Source: Rattus norvegicus (Eukaryota; Chordata; Mammalia; Rodentia; Muridae). Taken from it: a DNA stretch of 64,000 nucleotides. The position numbers and the translations under genes are program-made. Positions 42,655 to 52,751 of the stretch are shown here, piece by piece (positions within the stretch are counted from its first letter, which is position 1; every line of letters starts with the position of its first letter). Location: assembly GCF_036323735.1 (NCBI RefSeq), contig NC_086037.1:57034002-57098001 (forward strand), read 5' to 3'. The notes beneath the pieces are model-generated. The model was not told the origin of the DNA and ran no database searches. It worked only from the letters and a program-made list of their open reading frames with translations.

Positions 42655-42742
42655 TCCCTGGGCCCTGGGTGTGGAGCTCAGGCTGTCAGTCTTGCCTGGC
42701 CAGCATCTTTACCTGCTGAGCCAGCTCACCGGTCTTACTAAG
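42655..42742 (-). mobile_element. B3/B4-type SINE head, antisense
   Basis: gtgtggagctcaggctgtca and tttacctgctgagccagctc follow the TG tract, which would be this SINE's expanded tail. Confidence 0.6.
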
Positions 42743-42844
42743 GGGTTACTAAAGATCGCCGTAGAGTGCTATTAAATGCTGTGCTCAATACATTCAGGTT
42801 CAGTTCCAACATGGAAACGAATGTAATATTTGTGGGAAGAGGTG

Positions 42845-43078
42845 CTGCGGTTTGGCTGCAAAATCCATCCCCCTCTCCTGCGGGCTCCGGTGTTTGAACA
42901 CTTAGGGCTCAGCTAATGTTGCTGTTCTGGAAGTTGTGGAAATTTTAGGAGGTGGAGTTGCTGGAGGGGGCGGGTCCTGGGAGCCTCCACTTCCTGTTCT
43001 CTCTGGTCTTGAGCATGGATGCCACGTGACCAGGCACCTCACCTTCTGGCTACTACGCCTTGGTTGCCATACTAGAGT

Positions 43079-43128
<50 letters not shown>

Positions 43129-43215
43129 TTGAGCTGTAAGCCAAAATAAATCCTTCCTCCCTGAAGTTGCTTCTTGATAAGTATTTGGTTGTAGAGATGA
43201 GAAAAGTAACTAAAA
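42845..43215 (+). mobile_element. Family A-like LTR, sense, old, with (ATT)n insertion
   Basis: gtgctgcggtttggctgcaa opens it, then attttaggaggtggagttgc, ccaaaataaatccttcctcc and agaaaagtaactaaaata close it. (ATT)n at 43081-43128 (about 16 triplets) sits inside. Confidence 0.55.
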
Positions 43216-43625
43216 TAAATTTTAGGAAAAAAATAGATACTGTTTTCCTAAACAATATTCAAGTTGCTCATATAGACTTATTAATAGGAATAGTTCTTGT
43301 GCATGGTGTGAGATCAGAAAATAAATACGAGTAAAAATATAAAATCAAAACATTGCATTCTCGTGGTATGAAGAATACCACACTAATGCCACAGATACTC
43401 ACACTTTATAAGTGTGTGTTATATTTCTAATGATACAAGATCACACTACACATAATATTTTATATGAGATGCATATTTTCTACTTGGCTATCTGTGGGAT
43501 TTACAGATCAATATGTTTTTATCTCCTACCTGAACACAATGGAGATTTCCCAAATGTCCTAATTATATTTTTTTATAGCTGGTTTGTACAAATCAATGTC
43601 AGGACAGCACCATGAAGGGGCCTGC
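43216..43625. other. AT-rich gene-free stretch
   Basis: No gene or preserved repeat recognised. Confidence 0.35.
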
Positions 43626-43629
43626 GCTT

Positions 43630-44060
43630 GGGTAGTTTTGTTGGTATTTTGATTGACTCATTTTTGGCTTAATTCATGTGCAGAAAATTCAAAGATCATA
43701 CGCGTACGGTCGAATGAGTTTGGACACATGTATAAACCTAGAGAACCAACATGCAAATGAAGAGCGAGAAAATTTCATCTCCATAGCTCTTGCGTGCCTC
43801 GTTTCAACCTGCAACACCCCAGAGGCAGCCACTCTTACTCTCCTGCTGTAAAGTAGTTCTGACGGATCTCGGACTGCATGTAAATGGATTGATTCAATGT
43901 TTACTCCATTTAGCCTGACTTCTTGTACTAAACACAGTGTTTAAAAAAATACATCATATGTGTAGATTGGCAGTCCAGTTTTTAAAGACCGATGCACTGA
44001 AATACTTTGTGTTAATATAGCGAGGTTTGTGCATCCATTTTACTTAAACATTTTAACGCT
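43630..44060 (-). mobile_element. Possible ancient L1 3' region, antisense
   Basis: ggacacatgtataaacctag, agagaaccaacatgcaaatg and gaggcagccactcttactct recall old mammalian L1-type sequence read in antisense. Strongly diverged. Confidence 0.4.
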
Positions 44061-44088
44061 TCTTTCTTTATTTTTGGGTGTGCATGTA

Positions 44089-44506
44089 TGGTGGTTTGAA
44101 TAAGATGTTTCCCCATATGTTCATATATTTGAATGCTTAGTCGCTGGGTCTTGTCACTACTTGAGAATGTTTAGGAGGTGTGGCCTTGCTGGAGTGGGTG
44201 TGGCCTTGCCGGAGTAGGCGTGACCTTGCCGGAGTAGGCGTGGCCTTATTTGAGGAAGTATGTCCCTTAGAGATGAGCTTTGAGGTTTCCAAAGCCCATG
44301 CCAGGCCCAGTGGCTTGCTCTCTCTCTGCCAATCAGGTCGTAGCTGTCGGTGAGTGATCCAGCTATGTGTGCGGCCAGCTTCCTGCTATGTTCATAGTGG
44401 ACTAAACCTCTGAAGCTGTAAACAAGCCCCCAGTTAAATGTTTCTTTGTATAAGGGTTGCCTTGGTCACGGCATCTCTTCACACCCACAGAACAGTGACT
44501 AAGACA
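44089..44506 (+). mobile_element. Solo LTR of family A, sense, with 7-bp flanking repeats
   Basis: It starts tggtggtttgaataagatgt and ends gtgactaagaca. gcatgta abuts both ends (44082-44088 and 44507-44513). The polyadenylation context ccagttaaatgtttctttgt and the terminal cttggtcacggcatctcttc match other family A copies. An internal 20-bp repeat has expanded. Confidence 0.88.
44178..44256. repeat. 20-bp tandem repeat inside the LTR, nearly four copies
   Basis: Units of gtgtggccttgccggagtag with point changes. Other family A copies in the window have a single unit. Confidence 0.9.
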
Positions 44507-44513
44507 GCATGTA

Positions 44514-44938
44514 GGTGTGTGGCAGGAAGACGACAGCTCGCAGGAGTCAGCCTCTCCTTCCATCATGTGCATTCTGGAGATGGAACTGGGATAGTCAGGC
44601 CTGCATGGCAAGCACCCACTGAGTGACTTTGGTGACCCTGGTGGTTCACTAAGTCCCCGGTTGGGGCGGGGTCAACAATGGTCTAAGTGCTTTGACCTTC
44701 CTCTCACTGGTAAATGATATCTGTGTCTCCATTCTCGAGTTAAGTTCAGATACTTAACAATAGAAGCTGGGAGCGTCTACTTTCTGTCCCATGGAACACT
44801 TGTTTTAGGACATAGCCTCTATATCGTGAGGGAGCCTACCATGCGGAGGCCCAAATGGAGAAGTCCTGGTGAAAAGTCCCGCAATATTCCGTTAATTAAG
44901 TAAGCAAATTATTTAAATAAAGTTGAAAAATAAATAAA
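44514..44938. other. Gene-free stretch
   Basis: No gene or preserved repeat recognised. The first 130 bp may hold a degenerate SINE. Confidence 0.3.
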
Positions 44939-44939
44939 A

Positions 44940-45130
44940 AATTACATTATTTATTTATATTTGTGTGTGTATATATGTGTGTAGGTGTACACATGTCTTG
45001 GTGCCTGTGTGGAGGTCAGAGGACAACTTGAGTCAGTTCTCTCTTTCCACTGAGTGGGTCCTGGGGATTGAACTCAGGTCGTCAGGCTTGGCAGCAAGTA
45101 CCTTTACCTGCTGAGCCCTTTTGGTAGCCC
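44940..45130 (-). mobile_element. B3/B4-type SINE, antisense
   Basis: tgtgtggaggtcagaggaca, ctggggattgaactcaggtc and ctttacctgctgagccct. Confidence 0.8.
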
Positions 45131-45366
45131 CTAAACTTCTCATGAAGCACACCAACCATTTCCTGTCCACTCAACCAGAATTTTTCTTTAAAAATGTCAG
45201 TGAGTTTATAGGAACTATTTTGAAGATTTCGTCAACCAATTTCAATGCACATATCAATAGGATTGCCTTCAGGTCACAGATCAATATACTTCCTTCTTTC
45301 TGTGTCATACGTGTTTTTGTTATATGTCACTCATGGGCTTTCAAAGAGCAACGGAGAGTAAAATGT
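45131..45366. other. Unique gene-free stretch
   Basis: No gene or repeat recognised. The 112-codon plus frame from 45121 ends in the ID's T-rich tract and is not credible. Confidence 0.35.
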
Positions 45367-45382
45367 GGCATTTTTCTTTCTT

Positions 45383-45496
45383 TCTTTTTTTCTTTTTTTT
45401 TTTTTTTTGGTTCTTTTTTTCGGAGCTGGGGACCGAACCCAGGGCCTTGTGCTTCCTAGGCAAGCGCTCTACCACTGAGCTAAATCCCCAACCCCC
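45383..45496 (-). mobile_element. ID SINE, antisense, with 16-bp target-site duplication
   Basis: T-rich tail complement, cggagctggggaccgaaccc, ccttgtgcttcctaggcaag and gagctaaatccccaaccccc. Exact duplication ggcatttttctttctt at 45367-45382 and 45497-45512. Confidence 0.97.
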
Positions 45497-45512
45497 GGCA
45501 TTTTTCTTTCTT

Positions 45513-45710
45513 CTTACCATTTTTTCCCTCAGAGACTGAGAGAATGCTCTCCAGTCAGATGGCTAGTAGGGTTGGGGTGGCATGTGGCACTTTCTTTTCG
45601 TTTCTTTATCGGGTTGGGTCAGGGCTGGACTGTAGCTCTGCTTCCTTGAATGTTATGTGTGATTTGATTTAAGAACTCTCAGTTTGTCCTGCGGCTTAAC
45701 TCTCAGCTTT

Positions 45711-45764
<54 letters not shown>

Positions 45765-46014
45765 GACCGAAGGACAAATCAACCTCCTCTCAGGATTTGT
45801 ACTTAGAGGGATATGATTTGTAGCAGAGTTGTTATGACTCACAAATTCAACTCTAGGGGAACCCTGAGAACCGATCCCGGGAAATGGCTAAAACTGCCTC
45901 TGCTTTTCAGCCCTGTGTCCATTGGTACTTCAGAAAGAAAAAATCCAGAAGTGGCAATATGTTGACTGAGATAAATATCATTTTCTTGTTATTTCATAGC
46001 ATTTTATTTATTTA
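45513..46014. other. Gene-free stretch containing a CTG array
   Basis: Apart from the trinucleotide run at 45715-45764 I recognise nothing. Confidence 0.35.
45715..45764. repeat. (CTG)n trinucleotide repeat, about 16 pure units
   Basis: Fifty bases of uninterrupted gct/ctg/tgc triplets, ending in ctgcgaccga. No coding frame supports a polyglutamine or polyleucine role. Confidence 0.98.
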
Positions 46015-46315
46015 GTATGTATATGCATGAGCTCATGCATGTGTACATGTGTGTGCATGTTTGTGTACATGTATGTGTACATATGTGTGTGCATGTGTAT
46101 ATACATGTATGTGTGCTTGTGTGTGCATGTATGTGTGCATGTATGTGTGCATATGTGTGTGTGTATGTTTATAGATAGGGCATGTACACACCATAGTGTA
46201 CTTGTGGAGGTCAGAGGGCAACTTGTAGGAGTTGGTTCCCTCTCGGGGTTCGAGCTTAGGTTATTAGGCTTGGAGGCAGCTACTGTTACCTGATGCACCC
46301 CCTCACTACCCTGAC
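46015..46315 (-). mobile_element. B3/B4-type SINE, antisense, with TG-rich expanded tail
   Basis: TGCATG/TGTAC-rich repeats at 46015-46172 precede ttgtggaggtcagagggcaa, acttgtaggagttggttccc and attaggcttggaggcagcta, a typical antisense SINE body. Confidence 0.7.
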
Positions 46316-47520
46316 CGGTCTTTCCTCATGCCCCCTTCTTCCACAGAGGACAAGTATCCTCTTCTACAACAGTGTAGTCAGCCTTGGTACCTGGTCTAAG
46401 GTATGGACCTTGTGGCTGTAGCTCCTTGCTCATCTCTGTCTGGAACTGAGCTCACTCTTCGCATCTGCTACTGTGTTACAGCTTTGCAGGAGAGCGGCTT
46501 TGTTCTCACTGCTACAGTGAGAAACCGCGGCCCTTGTATCACTCTCCATCCTCACCAGAGACAGAACTCCCTTAATAATTTGAAAACATTTATTATTTTC
46601 CAATTAGGAACTTTGGCAGGGACCAGTTGGGTGATTTATAAGGGTAGGATTATAAAATTCCTTTAAATATTAAGCAGAGAACAGAAGGATATTGGATATG
46701 CAGCTGGCATTTCTGAATCACCAAAGCTCCCCTTAGGAGTTTTATGACTTTCTGCAGTTTTTTTTTTTTTTTTTTACAAGAGAGAGTGATGGACAGCGAG
46801 CTCTCAATACAGGCACACAAAGGACGCAGTTCCTGCTAAGTCAGTGGGTAAAGGGCTTAACTGGGTTGTGGGGGGGGGTGGCTATCCCCAGCTGAGGACT
46901 CTGAAGCATTACTCTTCCGAGGGGAAGTTGCTACATCTTTAGCGCCCAGGATGGCGCTTTTCTACCAATGACAACTGGTGCCCATGAAGCCTAGGTATGG
47001 AGAGGATGTGTTCAGGCACCTCCCTTGTGAAGATCCACCTGACCTTTTCATGCCCCTATGACTGCACAGAGAGGTGTCTCTCATTCTTTCTGTGCCGTGT
47101 GCTCTGCAGCCGACAGCTCAAAACTTGAACGAGCCAGTTGTCCTGGGATGGCATCTTTTACTGTTTTGGGCGCACTTTGATTCCAGTGCCTTTCAAAGAG
47201 CATACAGTGAGGGCTAAGACACCAATACTGGGATTTGATTATTGCACAAACAAATGGGTCTGAAAGTCTATCTTAGCATGTACATAAGACACTTACACTC
47301 AGTCTGTAATTATAGATATTAAGTTCCTCATTTTATATGTTATACCTCAAATAAGCTATTAAAACAAATTCAATGCCAAGTTTCTCACTAATAAATTGAG
47401 GTTAATAATAATTAATATTTTTGAGCTATGAAGAGACTTCATAGAACTTTTGGATTCAGGCTAGGTGCAGAGATTGTTTTAACCATCTGCAAACATTTCA
47501 TAACAAAACTTTTAGGTAGT
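46316..47520. other. Unique gene-free stretch
   Basis: About 1.2 kb without gene or preserved repeat. T17 run at 46760-46776. G9 run near 46870. AT-rich from 47280 with taattatagatattaagttc. Confidence 0.4.
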
Positions 47521-47548
47521 TATATTAATATATATATATATATATATT
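47521..47548. repeat. (TA)n microsatellite
   Basis: About 13 TA dinucleotides. Confidence 0.95.
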
Positions 47549-47592
47549 TCAGGTTTTTGGGCATTATTTATTTGTTTCTTAAGTTAAAGTTA

Positions 47593-47773
47593 AAATTTAT
47601 TGTTTTTCATTTTTTCTTTTCTTTTATTGGATATTTTCTTTGTTTACATTTCAAATGTTATCCCCTTTCCCAGTTTCCCCTCTGGACATTCCCTCCCCCA
47701 CCCCATCCCCTCTCCCCCTGCTTCTATGAGGGTGCCCCCCTCCTTTTTGCTTCCCTGCCCTACCTGAGGACTC
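47593..47773 (-). mobile_element. Short 5'-truncated L1 with target-site duplication
   Basis: T-rich start, gtttacatttcaaatgttat and ttctatgagggtgccccc mark the antisense L1 3' UTR. agttaaagtta flanks it exactly at 47582-47592 and 47774-47784. Confidence 0.93.
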
Positions 47774-47887
47774 AGTTAAAGTTACTTCTTAGCTGACTTA
47801 AAAAAAAACATAAAAAGTGTACATTTATAAAGACATAAAAATCATATATGATTGAGATCTTTTTAAATTTAAATCTTATCTTAAATA

Positions 47888-48072
47888 TATTTATGTTTGG
47901 CCTGGATGTATGTCTGTGTACCACATGTATGTAGTGCCTGTGGAAGCAAGAGGGTGTCAGATTGCTATGGAACGAGAGTTACAAATGGTTGTGAACTGCC
48001 ATGTGGGTGCTGAACTTGTGTCTTCTAGAAGGGCAGTCAGTGCTCTTAACCACCGAGACATCTCTCCAGGAC
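47888..48072 (-). mobile_element. B3 SINE, antisense
   Basis: tttggcctggatgtatgtct, gtaccacatgtatgtagtgc, tgtgaactgccatgtgggtg and ccgagacatctctccagg. Confidence 0.85.
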
Positions 48073-48099
48073 CATATCACTTACCGATGCCTCACCTTC

Positions 48100-48280
48100 T
48101 GTCTTAGTCACTGTTCTATTGTGGTGAAGAGACACCGTGACCAAGGCAGCTGCTACCAAAGAAAACATTTAATTGGGGGCTGGCTTACAGTTTCATAGGT
48201 TTAGTTCATTGTCATCTTTACAGGAAGTATGGCAGCACACAGGTAGTCATGGTGCTGGAACAGTATCCACAAGGCAGAGG

Positions 48281-48356
<76 letters not shown>

Positions 48357-48503
48357 TCCTTAAAGTTCCTCCCCCATAACACACTTCCTCCAACAAGGCC
48401 ACACCCCCTAATCCTTCTAATCCTTTCAAACAGTTCTACTCCTTCATGACTAAGCATTCAAATATATGAGCCAATGGGGGCCATTCCTATTCAAACCAGC
48501 ACA
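48100..48503 (-). mobile_element. 3' LTR of the element, with (CA)n(GA)n inside
   Basis: Starts tgtcttagtcactgttctat and ends caaaccagcaca on the plus strand. (CA)n at 48283-48336 and (GA)n at 48337-48356 interrupt the LTR after aggcagagg. Confidence 0.85.
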
Positions 48504-49758
48504 TTCCACTCTCTGGCCCCAATAGGCTTATAGCCAAATTATAATGCAAAATGCATTTAGTCCAACTTCAAAAGTCTTCGTACTCTTTCAGTCTCAAGAC
48601 TGCTTAAAAATCCAAAGTCCAAAGGCTCTTTTGAGACTCAATACAATCTCTTAACTGCAAAACCCTGTAAAATCAAAACCAAAACTAGATACTTCCAACA
48701 CACAATGGAACAGAATATACTCTGCCATTCCAAAAGGGAGCAAAGCCTGCATTTCCATGCCTGACGCCAAAGGGTTATTCATATCTCCAACTCCTTTCAG
48801 CTTTGTTGACTGCAGCACACTTATCTCTCTCTTGGACTGTTCCAACATGCTGTGAGCAGCGATCTTTGGCAGGCATCCCTCTGACATCTTGGGGTCTCCA
48901 ACACAATCCAGGCTTTACCTTCCCAGCTTCACCAAATGGCTTCTCTGGGCCTCCATTCAAGAACACCCTTGACACATGCCAGGCCTCCTCTTTCTTTACC
49001 TTCCTTACCCATAGAGAGAGATTCCACAACCCTGTTCTTGTTTCCCCAACTCTATAGAGACAAACCGGGTGGCCAAAGCTACCAATTTCTGCAGTTTGAT
49101 GGGGCTGGAACTTGGCCCCCTCCTCCAGTTACATTTATATCCGCGTTCTGTTGTTGATAGTTTCCTTCACCGTGTGAACCTCTTCATTAATTCATTCTCA
49201 CAAGTTGGAAGCTTAGGTGGGTGGGGTCTTGCCCCGAGGTCAGCACTCTATTCCACTTAGCATCAGGCTTTTCTTTAAACTTTTCATTTCCTCAAGCACC
49301 TTCTCAAACTGTACATTTTGTATTTATCTTTTGGCATGCTCTTTTTCATTTTAGATCTGCATAAGTCTGATTGCTAATGACCCCATGACAGAGTCACTTC
49401 TAGGCTGTCTTGAAATCTCCTTCTGCCAACACACCATTTAGCTACAGGCAGATTTTTGTTGTTGTCGTTGTTTTGAACAAGGGCAGCAAGCAGTCACATT
49501 CTTTGCCAAAATATCACAAGAATGGTCTCCAGGCCACTAACAAATACTCTTCCTCTCTGAAACTTCTTCTTGAGCTGGGCCTCCATAGTTCAAACCACCC
49601 CCACCATTGTCTTCTATGCTCTTACTAATATGGTCCATTAAATCCTGCCTGAAGTGTTCAACTGCTTTCCTAATCCAAAGTCCTAAAGGCCACATTCCAC
49701 CAACAGACAGCATGGGCAGGTTTGTCACAATAACAACCTCCTCTCTGTTCCTAACTTC
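48504..49758 (-). mobile_element. Internal region of the non-autonomous element
   Basis: About 1255 bp of complex sequence. Frames on either strand stay under 100 codons. ccaataggcttatagccaaa and gcaaaatgcatttagtccaa at its left end are words I associate with this rodent family's interior. Confidence 0.65.
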
Positions 49759-49942
49759 TGTCTTAGTCAGTGGTTTATTACTGCGAACTGACACTATGAC
49801 CAAGGTAACTCTTATAGAAGAGAACATTTAATTAGGGGCTTGCTTGCAGTTTCAAAAGTTTAGTCCTTGTCATCCTGATGGGGAGCATGGTGGCATACAG
49901 TCCAGCACAGGAATACTAGTTCAGAGCTACGTCATGATCTTT

Positions 49943-49999
<57 letters not shown>

Positions 50000-50184
50000 C
50001 CTGGCATGGGCTTTTGAAATCTCAAAGCTCACTACCAGTGACATATTTCCTCCAACAAGGCCACGCCTCCTCCAGTAAGGCCACACCCCCTAATCCTTGT
50101 AATCCTTTCAAACAGTTCCACTCCCTGGTTACCAAGCATTCAAATATCCGAGTTTACAGGGGGCCATTGTTGTTCAAACCACCG
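49759..50184 (-). mobile_element. 5' LTR of the element, with (GA)n inside
   Basis: Starts tgtcttagtcagtggtttat. (GA)n at 49946-49996 lies after the same aggcagag word as in the other LTR, and the LTR runs on to ttcaaaccacc. Confidence 0.85.
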
Positions 50185-50369
50185 TGAGGGATAGTTTTAT
50201 CATGTGAGGTGTAATTACAATTTGGGTAAATTTATAAGGCATTTGTGATTGTATGTGGGATACTTGTGTCATTTTAGGCATAATTATGACCTGGTTTTTG
50301 TTTTCATTTGGAAATTAGGCATGACCCAGGAGATACGATTGTACATCAAGTTGACAAGGCATGAATTTG

Positions 50370-51800
50370 TGATGACTACTCTTGGCTTTCAACTTGACTA
50401 TATGTGGAATTAACTAAAACTCAAGTAGTTGGATATCTACAAGGGATTTTTTTTCTTAATTAAATCATTTGATTTGGGAAGTCACACTTTTTTTTTTCAT
50501 CTTTATTAACTTGGGTATTTCTTATTTACATTTTGATTGTTATTCCCTTTCCCGGTTTTCAGGCCAACATCCCCCTAACCCCTCCCCCTCCCTTTCTATA
50601 TGGGTGTTCCCCTCCCCATCCTCCCCCCAATTACCGCCCTCTCCCCAACAATCACATTCACTGGAAGTTCAGTCTTGGCAGGACCCAGGGCTTCCCCTTC
50701 CACTGGTGCTCTTACTAGGCTATTCAATGCTACCTATGAGGTTGGAGCCCAGGGTCAGTCCATGTATAGTCCTTAGGTAGTGGCTTAGTCCCTGGAAGCT
50801 CTGGTTGGTTGGCATTGTTGTTCATATGGGGTCTCGAGCCCCTTCAAGCTCTTCCAGTTCTTTCTCTGATTCCTTCAACGGGGGTCCTATTCTCAGTTCA
50901 GTGGTTTGCTGCTGGCATTCGCCTATGTATTTGCTGTATTCTGGCTGTGTCTCTCAGGAGCGATCTACATCCAGCTCCTGTCGGTCTGCACTTCTTTGCT
51001 TCATCCATCTTGTCTAATTGGATGGCTGTATATGCATGGGCCACACGTGGGGCAGGCTCTGAATGGGTGTTCCTTCTGTGTCTGTTTTAATCTTTGCCTC
51101 TCTATTCCCTGCCAAGGGTATTCTTGTTCCCCTTTTAAAGAAGGAGTGAAGCATTCACATTTTGATCATCCGTCTTGAGTTTCATTTGTTCTAGGCATCT
51201 AGGGTAATTCAGGCATTTGGGCTAATAGCCACTTATCAATGAGTGCATACCATGTGTGTTTTTCTGTGATTGGGTTACCTCACTCAGGATGATATTTTCC
51301 AGTTCCATCCATTTGCCTATGAATTTCATAAAGTCATTGTTTTTGATAGCTGAGTAATATTCCATTGTGTAGATGTACCACATGTTCTGTATCCATTCCT
51401 CTGTTGAAGGGCATCTGGGTTCTTTCCAGCTTCTGGCTATTATAAACAAGGCTGCTATGAACATAGTGGAGCATGTGGAAGACACATGTCTAACCCGTGG
51501 CTTTTAAGGTGGAAACATATATCTTTAATCCAGATATTTTGAGGTGGGAAGATCCACTTTTAGTTTGGACCACACTTTCTGCTAGCATCCTATATAGAGG
51601 ACATAGAAGAAGGAAGCTTGCTCTTTGCCTGCTTGCTCTCCCTCTCTTGCAGGCAGGTCCATTCCTTCACTGGCAATAGAGCCTACTGTTTTGGGATTCC
51701 AGCAAAATACTGAAGGCCACTTGAGACATAATTCCTCATGGAATGAACAACTACTGGACTCTTGGACCTTCTGTTTGTAGACGGCTATTGTTGGACTAAT
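50370..51800 (+). mobile_element. Rodent LTR-type repeat, split by an L1
   Basis: tgactactcttggctttcaa, cttgactatatgtggaatta and ttaattaaatcatttgattt lie left of the L1. aagatccacttttagtttgg, ttgcaggcaggtccattcct and ctactggactcttggacctt lie right of it. The pieces read through as one dispersed repeat once the L1 is skipped. Name unknown. Confidence 0.6.
50490..51477 (-). mobile_element. 5'-truncated rodent L1, with ORF2 C-terminal remnant
   Basis: On the plus strand it opens with tttattaacttgggtatttc and cttatttacattttgattgt (L1 3' end). On the minus strand an 88-codon frame, 51485-51222, carries the conserved ORF2 C-terminal words CPSTEEWIQNMWYIYTMEYY and LENIILSEVTQSQK. The catalytic endonuclease and reverse transcriptase parts are absent, so it cannot move. 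Flanks ggaagtcacac and ggaagacacat may be a decayed target-site duplication. Confidence 0.94.
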
Positions 51801-52049
51801 GGAACCCCAGCCCTAATAGCAACATGTTGCTATGGTTTAAATCCAGGGCCTTCTGGATGCTAGGGAAGTTTTCTATCATCAAATCACACCCTGGCCCTAG
51901 GCCAGCTTTTCATGTGCCATATGGGTGTGATATCATGCAGTCCTTGTCTCTCTGTCTGGTCCTCTTCACTTAGCAGAGTGATCTCCTGCTCCATTCCTGC
52001 TGCCACAAATGACAGAATTTGATCCTCACTACTTGAAATTAATTAACTA

Positions 52050-52225
52050 GAGAGAGAGTGTGTATGCATGTGCACATACATAAGCATATGCATGTAGAGG
52101 CCAGAGGCTGATGCCAGGTGCCTTCCTCTGTCACTCTCCACCTAACATTTGAAGCATGGTTCCTCTGTGCTTTGGCTCCCTGGTGGGCTCCAAGGATTTG
52201 GTGAGCTTGCTTTCATCTCCCTCTT
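52050..52225 (-). mobile_element. B3/B4-type SINE, antisense, diverged
   Basis: gtagaggccagaggctgatg, ccaggtgccttcctctgtca and agcatggttcctctgtgctt. Confidence 0.55.
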
Positions 52226-52234
52226 CTTTACTTT

Positions 52235-52640
52235 GGATTTTTTTTCTTATTTTTTTGAAACTAAAATATAATTATGTCATTTCCCCCTCCCTTTCCTTCC
52301 TCCAAGCCCTCCCATGTTCCCTTTCCTAGCACTCTCTCAAATTCATTCTCTCTTTTTAAAAATAGTTATTGCTATGTATGCATATGTATACATGTATACA
52401 TACAACGTGTTCCGTCTGTATAATGTAACCAGCATGCCTGTGACGTCAGGGCTGATCAATTGGAACTGGATAACAAGGAGGCGCTCTTCCCTGGGGACCA
52501 CTATTTCTTCTATTCCCCACATTCCTTAGTTGCCTGTAGTTCTCTGTTTAGGAATGAAGCCCGTGAGATTCTCCCCTGGTTACTGTGTCTGTCGGTGTCG
52601 TCCTTGTTTAGGCAACAGCACTGCTGAGCCTCCATCATGG
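52235..52640 (-). mobile_element. Lx-type L1 fragment, antisense
   Basis: ttccttcctccaagccctcc, tgacgtcagggctgatcaat, ggcgctcttccctggggacc and ccttagttgcctgtagttct match old rodent L1 sequence in antisense. Confidence 0.6.
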
Positions 52641-52751
52641 ATTATTTAAAAATAGTCTGAATGTGTTCTTAGATTTAAGGCTAAATTCTCCCTTCATAAG
52701 ATAATACTGAAAAAATATAATGAGTTGAGGGAAATAAATTTGACTTGGTCA

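Larger units (their letters stand above)
48100..50184 (-). mobile_element. LTR retrotransposon-like element, LTR-internal-LTR, non-coding
   Basis: Two family A LTRs in the same antisense orientation (48100-48503 and 49759-50184) bracket 1.25 kb of internal sequence. Reading on the minus strand, the 5' LTR is the right-hand one. The purine-rich ggggccagagagtggaa lies just before the 3' LTR, as a polypurine tract would. The internal part has no long open frame and no recognisable gag or pol. A short, non-coding interior of this size is typical of non-autonomous MaLR-type elements, but the family assignment is tentative. No clean target-site duplication was found. Confidence 0.75.

Noticed and set aside
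51222..51485. Expressed L1 ORF2 protein
   Set aside because: Only the C-terminal 88 codons remain. The endonuclease and reverse transcriptase domains are missing because the copy is 5' truncated.
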